NCBI GenBank assembly: GCA_963678705.1
Contig: OY783208.1
Span: 7,006,001 to 7,070,000 of the forward strand
Direction: 5' to 3'
Length of the DNA stretch: 64,000 nucleotides
Source: Panorpa germanica
Taxonomy: Eukaryota > Arthropoda > Insecta > Mecoptera > Panorpidae
Positions 1 to 11,000 of the stretch are shown here, in pieces; position 1 is the stretch's first letter; every line of letters begins with the position of its first letter. Both the position numbers and the translations under genes were made by a program. The notes under the pieces are model-generated. The model did no database searches. It was not told where the DNA came from and saw nothing but the letters and a program-made list of their open reading frames with translations.

Positions 1-802
1 ATGTTTTGAGTACAGAACAACACAAAAAAACATAAAGTGCAATTGTCTTTTTACAAGTTTCAAAACATTTAATAAAGCTGAACTAAATAATTATCATTAA
101 ATCTATAATAAAATACAATTAAAAATACCTTTGTATATTAATTAACACACTATATTATTCGAATGTCCACTGCAGTTTCTTTTCGTGAAATATTACTTAC
201 AGTAATAAACAAATAGCCGTAGGTTTTACTTGTACTTATGATAGAACTGTCAAAAGCAAAGTAGGTATTTCAGTACCCGTCATCTTAAATACATTGGGTC
301 TAGGGATATAGTTGTGTTCTTGAAATATGTTTTACTTCTTAGGAATGCAGCACTTTTAATAAATATTCCAAATATATTTAATAATTTTAGACAAGTACTG
401 TATATATTTTCGTATTAAGAAATAGCGAATTTGTTCAACGCGTACATTCATGCAGCGTCTTTATCAGTGCCAGAAATAGCTATATCGACCAGAGACACGT
501 TCTTAAAAGAATGGGAATGATAGAAATATAGATAGAATATGGGAAGAATAATTATATACTAAAATATAAATGTATTTATTACACAATTCACGGCTGCAAG
601 TATGTACACCTTTGACAGTTGCAAACAGAGAGAGAAATAAAAGCTGGTACAGAGATCTGTTTTCATCAAAAGAAATGGTGCGAGTCTAGGGTGAATAATA
701 TAAATGATGTTTTCTATTTTAGCTTCATGACATGACATTACCGACTTTTCATCTCAGCCCAAAACCTTGTATTCACACCTATCAATCCTGCCTTAAAAGT
801 GA
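1..802. other. AT-rich non-coding stretch
   Basis: I see no coding segment, RNA gene or repeat that I can name here. If the FAR gene continues leftward, this is intron sequence of that gene. FAR exons after exon 2 were looked for on the minus strand and not found. Confidence 0.4.
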
Positions 803-1572
803 TATTTGTTAATAACTCCTTATATATGATAGGAGATATTAGCAATGGGCTTGTGTCCTTTGTCTTAGGGCCTTATTCTGTATGTTATTTTCAGCGGTGA
901 TAAAATTTCATCGCTGAATAATGACGTAAATGACTCTTATGACAGGAATGCATAAGTGGCATATGACGTCACTATTTACTGATGAAATTTTATCACCGCT
1001 GAAAATAACATACAGTATATGACCCTTAATTTCTATAGAAGTGTACTACATATTGATAAAGTGGGTTACTAGAACCTCAAATGTTCAATTATTTGTTAAT
1101 AACTCCTTATATGTTAAGAGATATTAACAATTAAAAAAGTCTTTTTGTCTCTTTAATTATTAAAGGGATTCAACGTTGTACACATTCCAAATGTATGTGA
1201 CATTACAATCCTTGCGTAAGGTTACCCACCTTACAGATCATAAATCTCTGCTATATGTATTTATACATTAAAATATCAAATATTATTTACAGCTATTTCA
1301 AGGAACACTCAAATTCCAATATTATATCTGCCGTAACAGTGTTAAATGAAATAAAAACTTATTATTCTTTGACTTGACTTCATTATTTGACTACCAACAG
1401 TTACAAAATATTACCACAGCACTGACCTACTCAACAAATAACTGACGTTAAAATGCATTTCACGTCATACAAATAAACAACTACAATTCAAAATTTTAAT
1501 TGCTATATCTCCGTCAACATTTAGATATTTAATAAAATAGACACGCCATTAAACATTTATTAACATCAATTT
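803..1572 (+). mobile_element. GGGCTTG-family non-autonomous element, 3' end lost
   Basis: The copy starts at 847 with GGGCTTGTGTCCT and follows the family consensus (GTGTACTATATATTGA, then AAAGGGATTCAACGTTG, then TATATCTCCGTCAACA) to about 1572, where the 3' inverted end is missing. Bases 803-846 are the matching inner part of an older copy of the same family, so this copy inserted into a relative. It is itself interrupted at 868-1025 by a Harbinger-type MITE. Confidence 0.75.
868..1025. mobile_element. Harbinger-type palindromic MITE with TTA target duplication
   Basis: This 158-bp element has two arms of about 60 bp that are near-perfect reverse complements, beginning GGGCCTTATTCTGTATG and ending CATACAGTATATGACCC. 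TTA flanks both ends (865-867 and 1026-1028), the 3-bp duplication typical of PIF/Harbinger elements. The ends match those of the larger element at 12823-17484 (TCCTTATTCTGTA and 'CAGCGGTGA'-like subterminal motifs), its likely source family. The insertion interrupts the GGGCTTG element, so it is younger. Confidence 0.85.
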
Positions 1573-1979
1573 AATTAAGGAAACTAGAAAAACAATGAAG
1601 CAAAAATCTAACCATAAATAAATGATTCACAACACAACTTTCACAAAACATTTCATAACTCACGTCAAAATAAACGAAACATATGAAGATATACAATTTT
1701 TACTTTTATTACAGGACACCTAAGTGAATATTATAATGCTGTTTTAAATACGTTAATGTTGCAAATGTTTTTAGATATTAAAATTTAAGGACATATTAAC
1801 AATTAAATATAGTCCAAATCACGATAGTTTGGCGGCGACTTATACTTAAAAGAGGTTATAAGAGCGGTATAAATCTATAATACGATAATGAATTTCATCT
1901 TATAATAATAATAAATATAGAAAAATAAGTAAGTCAGTGCTTTTCAGTTATATCACCGCCGAACTCTCGTAATTTTAAC

Positions 1980-2250
1980 TATAGTCATTTGTTCACTTTA
2001 ATTATTAAGCACATCTAACTTTGTACATCCACTAAGTTGCCATCTCATTTATACAACAGAGCGTAAAAGAGATAACATACTTAACACAAAACTGTTATCC
2101 ATGTAACAAATAACTGACCTACTCCTGAATAGTGCGACATGTTACGTCATAAATATGGCCGACCATTTCTAGCGCTAAAAGTACAATTCAAATTTTTAAT
2201 GGCTAAATCTCCGTCAACATTTAGATATTTAAACTGGACGCATGAAAACC
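1980..2250 (+). repeat. Divergent GGGCTTG-family fragment
   Basis: Scattered blocks of the family are recognisable, such as AATTATTAA near 2003, the 'GGCCGACCATTTCTAGCGCTAAAA' region near 2157 and TCTCCGTCAACATTTAGATA near 2209. Both ends are lost, so this is an old copy. Confidence 0.5.
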
Positions 2251-2511
2251 GGATTTTTAATTTCATGTTAAGATCTTAGTAAATTATTTAAGACACTTTA
2301 TTCTTTTTGCTTGAACTTTCTAAGAAGAAGAACATCTGTTTTGTTCTTCATTGTAACGTAATAAATTCGAATTAATAAAAATTATATTAGAAATTAAACA
2401 TTGCATTTAAAAAATCGATAAATTCTTTTATACTAATTACTTGACTGAGCAGGTCCATATGTCAGTGTCATGTCAACACTCTTTGCCTCATCTAATAACA
2501 TTAAAGAAACT

Positions 2512-2642
2512 GAAGACAACTACGCCCCAACTTAAAGATCAGGAGGAACATCTTTTTTGTTGTTAATATAGTTTATATTATTTTCTTTTCTTAAATGACC
2601 AATTATTAAAATCTTAAAGAGTACTTATTTTAATAGATATAC
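2512..2642. repeat. 131-bp segment duplicated at 56115-56245
   Basis: The stretch with GATCAGGAGGAACAT and TTTTTTGTTGTTA recurs in the same order and orientation at 56115-56245 with scattered differences. Here it lies just beyond the 3' end of a zinc-finger remnant. The distal copy has no fingers beside it and may mark a second, lost zinc-finger paralogue. Confidence 0.6.
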
Positions 2643-2701
2643 ATATTTACAGGATAGAAGAATTTACAAACAAAATTTATGAGTTCATCACCATGTCAAA
2701 T

Positions 2702-2938
2702 CTATTTATATTCTTTGCTATGTTTATTTTTATGTTTTTTTAAGTTAGATGCTGTACTAAACGATTTGTTACATACATCACAAGAAAATAGATTTAAACC
2801 TAAATGTGTGTTTTTATGTCGTTTTAAAGTAAATGATTGACTAAACGTTTTATTACAGACATCACAAGAAAATGGTTTCAAACCTAAATGAATGTTTTTA
2901 TGTTTTATTAAAGAGCTTGAATAACTAAACGTTTTATT
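2702..2938 (-). pseudogene. C2H2 zinc-finger C-terminal remnant
   Basis: Reading the minus strand from 2938 gives an open frame with no start codon, ending at a TAG (2702-2704). It encodes the end of one finger and two full C2H2 fingers of the form SCDVCNKTFSQSFTLKRHKN followed by TH. The linkers are HLGLKPF/HLGLNLF instead of the usual TGEKPF, as in the neighbouring array at 4443-5255. Upstream (above 2938) the frame is cut off by GGGCTTG-family sequence. I read it as the surviving 3' end of a zinc-finger gene broken by a transposon. An internal exon of a live gene is possible but less likely. Confidence 0.65.
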
Positions 2939-2945
2939 GTTTTAT

Positions 2946-3150
2946 TAACCATGTCCTTTATTTCTATAAAACAGGACCTCAAATGTCTAAATATTCTTTA
3001 ATAACTATTTTAGGAGATATTAACAATTACTATAACCATTTTTTATCTTTTATTATCAAAGGGATTCAACGGCAGAATATTCCAAGCCATGTAACGTCAT
3101 GACCTTTAAGTAGCCATCTCTTTTATACAACAGATATTAGATATTTACGT
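2946..3150 (+). repeat. Divergent GGGCTTG-family fragment
   Basis: CATGTCCTTTATTTCTATAA, CAGGACCTCAAATG and GGGATTCAACGG give an old, diverged start of the family. It lies between the zinc-finger remnant and a younger minus-strand copy. Confidence 0.5.
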
Positions 3151-3157
3151 GTTCAAT

Positions 3158-3783
3158 AAGCTGGTGTCCTCATTTTTTAGTGGTCGATTTTCTCAATTGT
3201 TGATTGAAAATCATGTTAATAAATGTGTATTGGCGTGTCTATTTTATTAAATATCTAAATATTGACGGAGATATAGTAATTAAAAATTTGAATTGTAGTT
3301 TTAGCGCTAGAAATGGTCGGCCATATTTGTATGACGTGAAATGTATTTTAACGTCAGTTATTTGTTGAGTAGGTCAGTGCTGTGGGGTAATGTTCTGTAG
3401 CTGTTGGTAGTCAAATAATCAAGTCAAATCAAAGGTTAATAAGTTTTTATTTTATTTAACCCTGCTAAGGTAGACATAATATTGAAATTTTATTGTTCCT
3501 TGAAATAGCTGTAAATAATATTTGATATTTTGATATATAAATACATATAGCAGAGATTTATGAGCTGTAAGGTTGGCAGCGGTTGTGATGTCACATGCAT
3601 TTAGAATGTGTACAACGTTGAATCCCTTTAATAATTAAAGAGACAAAATGACTTTTTTAGTTGTTAATATCTCTTAACATATAAGGAGTTATTAAAAAAT
3701 AATTGAACATTTGAGGTTCTAGTAACCCACTTTATCAATACATAGTACACTTTTATAGAAATTAAGACATAGGACATAAGCCC
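3158..3783 (-). mobile_element. GGGCTTG-family element, near full length
   Basis: This reads as the reverse complement of the family: it starts with a decayed 3' end (GGTGTCCTCATTTTTTAGTG) and ends with GACATAGGACATAAGCCC. Its 626 bp match the roughly 630-bp full length. There is no open reading frame of note. Confidence 0.8.
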
Positions 3784-4442
3784 ATTTCAGCAAATGTTAA
3801 CGTCGGTACATTAACGCGAAATCACTAAATGTTAATTTCTAATAATGAATATTAAGTTTCAATTTGTATTTTATGATATTTATTGTTTTTGCCATTAGGC
3901 ATTACATTGTTTTACATTAATTCTACCAGTTCATTGCATTTATTAAATTTAACGACTGTGAAACTAAGGTTAACTTATTTTCAGCTTTCCAAAACTGTAC
4001 TGCCAGGTTTGCTACATTTTGAACTCCGTGTTTTTCTTTCTTCCTCCTTATTCCTCCGACTCTTCTTCCAGCAGCTGTTTCCACTGCTATGCTAAATTTA
4101 TTTACTGCTCCTCTCCTTTTCTGCTATTTTCTTTCTCTGTACTTCCGCCATTCACTATTTTTCTTCTTTTTACTGTTTATTTTACATTTCCATGTCTATT
4201 TTAGATGCTCCAACGTCTCCAAAATAGTAGATTCGATGCAATTTGTATTTAAGCATACCTTAATAAATTACTTATGCTTAAAATAAGAGTTAATAAGAAA
4301 TTCTTGAAAAACCTGTTTCCCTCTTTTGTGTGACTTAAATACTATATTGTTATTTAAAAAAATTAATATCAATTTGCTTGTATTTGAGTATAAGCATGTA
4401 AGACTGATTCATGCTATTATTGTGAGGATACGCCTAGACACT
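3784..4442. other. Pyrimidine-rich non-coding stretch
   Basis: A C/T-rich run near 4020-4200 gives short open frames of Phe, Leu and Ser codons on the plus strand. They have no domain and look like composition artefacts. The stretch lies downstream of the minus-strand zinc-finger array and may contain its 3' UTR. Confidence 0.4.
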
Positions 4443-5255
4443 TTAAACTAAGTGCGTTTTTTGATGTCGCTTCAAATTATCTGCACGTGAAAAAGATTTA
4501 GTACATGAAGTGCAAGAAAACGGTTTTAAACTTAAGTGTGTGTTTTTATGTCGTTTTAAATAAATTGAATGGCTAAATTTTTGACTACATTCACCGCAAG
4601 AAAATAGTTTAATATCTAAATGTGTGCTCTTATGCAGTTTTAAAGTAGTTGATTGACTAAACGTTTTGTTACATTCGTTACAAGCAAATGGCTTCACACT
4701 TAAATGTGTACTTCTATGCTGTTTTAAAGAATATGAACTACTAAACGTTTTGCTACATTCATCGCAAGAAAATGGCTTTAGAGCTAAATGTGTGTTTTTA
4801 TGGTCTTTCAAATCTGATAAGCGACTAAACGTTTTGCTACAAACATCGCAAGAAAATGGTTTGGAAGTTAAATGTGTGTTTCTATGGTGATTTAAAGTCG
4901 ATGATTGACTAAATGTTTTACCACATTCCTCGCAAGAAAATGGTTTCAAACCTAAATGTATATTTTTATGTTCCTTTAAATGCGAGGAACTTCTAAACGT
5001 TTTGCTACATTCGTCGCTTGAAAAAGGTTTTATTCCTAAATGTATCTTCTCATGTTCTTTTAAATTAGATGAACTTCTAAATGTTTTACTACATTCATTA
5101 CACGCAAATGGTTTTAAACCTAAATGTATGTTTTTATGTTCTTTTAAATTCGATAAACTTTTAAACATTTTGCTGCATTCATCGCAAGAAAATGGTTTTA
5201 TACCTAAATGTGTACTCTTATGTAATTTTAAAGTTGATGATTGGCTAATTAATAT
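4443..5255 (-). CDS. C2H2 zinc-finger protein, N-terminus missing
   Basis: The minus strand is open from 5255 to a TAA at 4443-4445. The first ATG is at 5168 (241 codons), but it falls inside a finger. The frame above it encodes the Cys pair of that finger (SCDECSK) and part of another, so the ATG is not the true start. About nine tandem C2H2 fingers follow, spaced by HLGLKPF/HLALKPF-type linkers instead of TGEKPF. One finger has its first Cys replaced by Ser (FSSDEC). A nucleic-acid-binding nuclear protein is the expected role from the family. No N-terminal domain is visible. A possible acceptor (ATTAATTAG) sits just before the array, so this may be a last exon; a 5'-truncated duplicate is the alternative. 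It lies inside the putative downstream intron of the FAR gene, same strand. Confidence 0.7.
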   Translation of the reverse strand: MLISQSSTLKLHKSTHLGIKPFSCDECSKMFKSLSNLKEHKNIHLGLKPFACNECSKTFRSSSNLKEHEKIHLGIKPFSSDECSKTFRSSSHLKEHKNIHLGLKPFSCEECGKTFSQSSTLNHHRNTHLTSKPFSCDVCSKTFSRLSDLKDHKNTHLALKPFSCDECSKTFSSSYSLKQHRSTHLSVKPFACNECNKTFSQSTTLKLHKSTHLDIKLFSCGECSQKFSHSIYLKRHKNTHLSLKPFSCTSCTKSFSRADNLKRHQKTHLV

Positions 5256-5258
5256 TCA

Positions 5259-5738
5259 CTTTGAAATATGTATATATCAAAGAAATTTACAAAAACATTG
5301 ACGGAATCGTTTTCGATCTACCATACGAATTTCTGTAGCATATAGGCATATAAACCTACACCTGGAACATTACAAACATATAACGCATTTTAGTATAAAA
5401 GGAAAATAAACTTTATTGAAAATGTAGCTTCCTTACATTAGTTTATTATTACTTTTTATTTCTTTTTGACATTTATTTGTATAGCCAAACCCTGATGATA
5501 CATTTCTGGTTACCTACCTCTCCTCTGATTAATATCCTAAATAATGAACCATACTATTTGGTAGTAGTCACGGCAGAGGTAAACAGTCAGGTAACAGTAA
5601 TTAAGCAAACAACGGTATCAGGGGCCAGCGAGTAAATAATTAGGGAAATGAGCAACTCGTTCACAAATGACAAATTAAACTAACACGAGATGTCACATTA
5701 AACAGGGGCATGACCTTCTTATGTGTTAAGGATCTAAT
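5259..5738. other. Non-coding stretch
   Basis: No coding signal or known repeat was seen between the zinc-finger array and the next GGGCTTG element. Confidence 0.4.
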
Positions 5739-6371
5739 GGGCTTGTGTCCTATGTCTTAATTTCTATAAAAGTGTACTATATATTGATAAAGTGGGTTAC
5801 TAAAACCTCAAATGTTCAATTATTTTTTAATAACTCCTTATATGTTAAGAGATATTAACAATTAAAAAAGTCATTTTGTCTCTTTAATTATTAAAGGGAT
5901 TCAACGTTGTACACATTACAAGTGCATGTGATATCACAATCCTTGTGTAAGGTTACCAACCTTACAGCTTATAAATCTCTGCTATATGTATTTATATATC
6001 AAAATATCAAATATTATTTACAGCTATTTCAAGGAAAAATAAAATTTCAATATTATGTCTGCCTTAGCAGGGTTAAATAAAATAAAAACTTATTATTCTT
6101 TGACTTGACTTGATTATTTCGGCTACCAACAGCTACAAAACTTTACCACAGCACTGACCTACTCAACAAATAACTGACGTTAAAATGCATTTCACGTCAT
6201 ACAAGTATGGCCGACTATTTTTAGCGCTAAAACTACAATTCAAACTTTTAATTGCTATATCTCTGTCAACATTTAGATATTTAATAAAATAAACACGCCA
6301 CCACACATTTATTAAAATCAATTTCAATCAACAATTGAAAAATCAACCACTAAAAAATGAGGACACAAGCC
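5739..6371 (+). mobile_element. GGGCTTG-family element, full length
   Basis: This 633-bp copy begins GGGCTTGTGTCCTATGTC and ends GAGGACACAAGCC, so both 13-bp inverted ends are present (one C lost at the 3' end). The left flank is AT; the right flank is AC, so the presumed AT duplication has changed by one base. It has no coding capacity. Confidence 0.85.
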
Positions 6372-6497
6372 ACTAGCATTATATTCGAAAATTATTCTAA
6401 AAGTATGATGTCATATTTATAAAAAAGTTATTTTCTCATAAATTATTTAACATTGTTCATATTAAATTAAAAAATTATAAATAAATATAGTTTTTTT

Positions 6498-7075
6498 TGG
6501 ACGACACAAGTAGTTGAGAGCATTGATGCTTGACTCTGACTACTATGTCTCCGGGTTCGATTCCCGGGCCAGTGTTATATTATCTGGGTTTGGTAATAAT
6601 CAGATTTAATTGGTTATGTGCAACCATAATCATGTATATGAACAAAGAAAACACGATAACAAAAAGAAATAATCGATAAAGAAAATAGACAGAGGAATAA
6701 AAACGAAAAAGAAGGAAAACTGGTTTATAAAAAGAAAGGATTTATAGTTGAAAGAACAGAAGAGTAGAAGTATACAATATTAGACAAAGAAAAAATGCTA
6801 ATAGAAGAAAGAACCAGAGAATGCAATGGGTGTCATCATAGTGGAAGCGATGTATCAGATTGTGATGCAGTTGAAATAGAAAAAGATGGATAATGGAAAA
6901 AAGCATAGATTGAAGAATTTAATTAGAATAAATGAAATAAGCTGATAAAATAGAAAATTATAAATTGTATAGATTATGTCCTATAAAATGTTGATAAAAT
7001 GTAATATATATTAGTTTAAGTGCTATTGACTCAATAGTTGATGCACTATAAATAAATAAATATTAAAAAAAAAAA
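6498..7075 (+). mobile_element. tRNA-derived SINE-like element
   Basis: A Pol III type B-box (GGTTCGATTCCC, 6554-6565) follows an A-box-like GTAGTTGAGAGCATTG about 40 bp upstream, in a head resembling a decayed tRNA. The body runs about 500 bp and ends in ATAAATAAATAAAT and an A-rich tail near 7075. This layout is that of a tRNA-derived SINE. I could not find a clear target duplication. No functional tRNA folds from this head by eye. Confidence 0.55.
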
Positions 7076-7925
7076 TATATAATTTTTATGTATCTACATA
7101 AATTTGAATCACTACTATTATAATTTTTATGTTAGGTTATTAAATTATTAAAGTGTTTATAAATATTTTAATTCTATATACCATATGTGCTATTTTCCTA
7201 ATTTTAGCTATCACGTCTTTAATTACCGTTTTTCCCGCTGTCGTGTTGTGGCGCATATTATAGCAGTGCGACGTTGCCAATGTCGAAAAATAATTTATCA
7301 AATATCATAATTTCATTTCTAATTTTCTTTTCAGGATGAACGGATAACATAGTATTTTTAAAATATTGACCTGTCACGCCAAATTTCACCTTTCTAATGA
7401 ATAGTTTTTTTTATACGACACAATATAGAACATACTCATATTTATTGATTTATGATCACATGTACCCATTTCTCCATAAGAGCAATGTATTTTATGTCAG
7501 TTTTCAACAATTAATTTCTTTAAAATATGAACGGTTACCTACCCTGAAATTTTAACAGTAAATTCTTAGAGCAGGAATCTACAAATCCTTGAATAATAAA
7601 TGAATTGCGATACGTCCTTGATAATTTAGATGTTTTTATATTTTTCTGATTTTGGACCCGACCCGGATCCGGATCTGTTGGGTTTCCAAAATATTGGACT
7701 CGCGCCCGGCGGGAATTTTAACTCCAGGTTTTCAGAAGCCGTACGTGTCACCAATTTCTCATAGTTAAAAGTTACGATATGCGGTTATTGGTTATTTTTG
7801 ATCCGTTAAAACAAAACTATGAGTTTTAGGTCACTAAAATTTTGGGACAGCATTTTTATCAATATTTTCATGATTTACGCATTAAATGCCAACTCTTTCG
7901 AATATTTCTGCGAGTTAATCTTTAC
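7076..7925. other. Probable intron 2 of the FAR gene
   Basis: No repeat or exon was recognised. The FAR exon 2 donor reads into this region on the minus strand. Confidence 0.4.
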
Positions 7926-8080
7926 CTGACGCTAGCCGCAGCATGGAAGATGACAGAAACGTTCAACAAGCGGTCCAGCTCTTCATCTGAGATACCCAAA
8001 CGCTTTTCCATGACGTCGCCATCTATTGGGACCAATTTACGCGCCGCTGCTGGATTCTGCTTCCTTAGAGGTTCATACAG
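7926..8080 (-). CDS. FAR exon 2
   Basis: The 51 codons plus two bases are bounded by a CAG acceptor (8081-8083) and a GTAAAG donor (from 7925). Content is acyl-CoA reductase sequence, including [16 protein letters not shown] and FHAAASVR. The exon is too short to show as a convincing single open frame and is recognised by content and splice sites. Confidence 0.88.
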
Positions 8081-11000
8081 CTGTCAAAACTAAACAATCA
8101 GCCCCATTAGACCTGTGACACATTCATTTAAATAAAATAAAAGTGAGGTTATGACAGTGACTTGTTTACTATAACATAAATACTTGACAAAAATTGTTAA
8201 TGATGGGTAATAAACGTTCTGATACGTTCACACCGATAACTTTATTCCACACAAAGATTTTCGCTGTATTTTATAAGAAAGTTTATTGCCTTGACTGTAC
8301 ATATGTCAGACATACGCCATTTAATCCAGGTACCAATTCAGGAAGAGTTCTTAAAGTGCCTTAGAATATTAAAAGAATTAAATTATCTTTTTTAAAAGGA
8401 AAGATAAATAAACAGGCATAGAAAATCAAACAACAAATATTTATATTTGCCTTTAATGTTGATTTTAGTTATAATTATTTCGAATAAGTACTTTAGGGTC
8501 ACCATTACAAGAATTGGATCTTTTATATTCAGTACAGACTAATTAATTACATTTCTTTACAGATAAAATCAGGAAATTTTGTAATGTACAAATAATAATA
8601 GATTTTTCAATCTTTGCTTTAGATTACCTTGAGTATTTCAACAAAACAACTTTGCTTTTAAAAAACGCCCTTAATGAAACTTTTAAATACGCCTCTTACT
8701 ATTATACTTATTTATCCAAGTCCTCTGACGTCATATCTCTGAGTTTAATGCATATGGCTGCCGTACTGTCATATTTCTAAGTAATTACTGCATTACTTTC
8801 AATAAAAAATAATAAATAGTTTAAAAGTGCAAATTTAATTGAAGTTTCCCATATTTTATACAAATAGCGATAAGAAAAATAATAGTTGGCAGGTAAAATA
8901 TTAATAGTTGTTATTATCTTAAAGCAAATACACTAACTCTAACAGTGGCGTCATTGTTAATTATATATAACATATTATTTTATTAGACTTTATGATACTG
9001 TTCAGGACTATATATTGGGGCCAAAGCACTATAGATTGGGAGCTGCCAAAGAAATGTAAGAGGCAATAAGCAGCAGATGAAATTATTACGCTAGCTAAAC
9101 TACATCATCAAAAATCAAGAAGGATTTTGGTTTATATACAATTAAATTAACTAAATAATTTATTATTTTTGTTTTTTTAGGAAGAATTTTTATGTATATA
9201 CAAATACATTAATTAGAACAAACATTGTTAACTAAAAATTGCGTTTTTTTTTATTTATAAAATTTTTGATATTTATAATAATTCAAACATCCACGCATTC
9301 CCGCCTTTTTGTGTCTTGCTAGAACTTCACGCGGAACAATGGCAGAGGTTCCTGCCCATTAACATGAATGTATCATAGGACCCAAGCTTAACATGGGAGT
9401 TACCGATCTATAATATACATATATTATCTGTGGTTATGTTTTAATGTCATAGTCGTCAACGCATGTCCGAACATGCCCGAAGCTACTTCGGACGCTTTGA
9501 TGTGTTCTATTTTATCTCGTTACTTATGACATATGTTTTAGGGATTTTGTTTTCGACGTCTTTCATCATCCAGATAATTCATTTGTTGGCATACCAAGGT
9601 TACTAACAAACTTCTAATATTAATAATATTGCGAACAAAGATAAATAAATAAAATTAAGCATCAAAAGATGCTTTAAAGTTGTGCAGAAACACAGAAATC
9701 CAGCGCTTTCTAAATTAAGATATTTAAAAAAATATAAGCGCTAAAAATAAGATTATCTGCATTTCTTGAGATGAAAGAAGATTATAATATCAACCTTTCT
9801 TCAATTCATGGACAACATTTTCTAAATTTTTGACCCTTTTATGTTCTAAAATAAATACCTGCTTCATTACATTTTAAATATCTACGCAAGTCTAACTTTA
9901 TGCGACCTTTTGAGAGGTCAACAAAATATATTATTCATTTGAATTTAAATTTTAACTTAAGTTTTGACTTATTACTTGAAACATATTTTTCATTTTTGTC
10001 TTAATTATATAATTAAGTCGGAATTTAACAAGCCTTTTGTACGAGGGTCATTTCAGTCAACAATTGGTATTTATTACGGGTTTACTTATTCCTACTCCGG
10101 CTCTGCGAGTTCTGTCACAAAACACACAATTATTCGTTTCCATGTTACAACATTTTCTCCGCGGCAGTTCAGGAATATGAATCCGTTAAATATTCAAACT
10201 TTTATCAAATTTCAACAAATTTATTCAACTGAAAATAAGACATTATACTTAAACTAGTAAAATATTTTAGAACTTTTGCTTTAATTAAGGTAGTTGTGCC
10301 GCGACACTAACTTCTATAGCTGTCCTACTCTTTCTAATACACGTCCTATATTTAGGTTAACTTTTTTACGTTAATGTAATGTCAGATTACATTAGGAGAA
10401 AAAATTCGTTTGATATAAATTTACGTTTTTTAACGTTAAAAAAACTTTTCATTTATTTTATTATTTATTTAATGAAAGAATAACGATATTATGTTAAAAG
10501 CTGATATCTGCAAAAAGTCGATTTGTGACCTTTGACCTTCGACCTAGATATTTAAGACGAAGAATCGGGTACACGAGTTAGACATGGCGCCACTCAAAAA
10601 ACGCTGCTGTGCCGTTGACAACAAATTGATTGTCCACTGATCACGTGATTCGGCGATGATCTCAATTCTAATAACTCGTGCTGAATTCGTTAATCATTTA
10701 TTACTTAATTTGGGATTTCGATGCTAACAAACATCCTGTTCTTATCACTCTGACGTTATCCGCGTGACCTCTCACCTTGTTTACGCGAATTTTTGGCAGT
10801 TTAAACCAGTTTATCATTCGTCAATTCGACTATAAGATGCCTGGACCAACGGGTCTAACGACAATTACAAGTGAACGCGATAAAGTGAAACACAAAATAA
10901 TCTAATACAGAAAAACCAAAATGTTGAAAATATTTATAATGTTAGTGTGGTGCCAATTAGGGCTGCTGTCAGGTAAGTTCTGATTTTTGTTTTATTTTAA

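Noticed and set aside
3883..4286. Overlapping open frames of Phe/Leu/Ser codons
   Set aside because: They follow a pyrimidine-rich run, have no domain, and overlap one another in different frames.
6498..6570. Possible tRNA gene
   Set aside because: Box B is good, but no convincing acceptor and anticodon stems are visible and an A-rich tail follows far downstream, so it reads as a SINE head.
9010..9420. Possible inverted repeat around TATAGAT(T/C)GG
   Set aside because: Only about 10 bp match well and no target duplication is seen.
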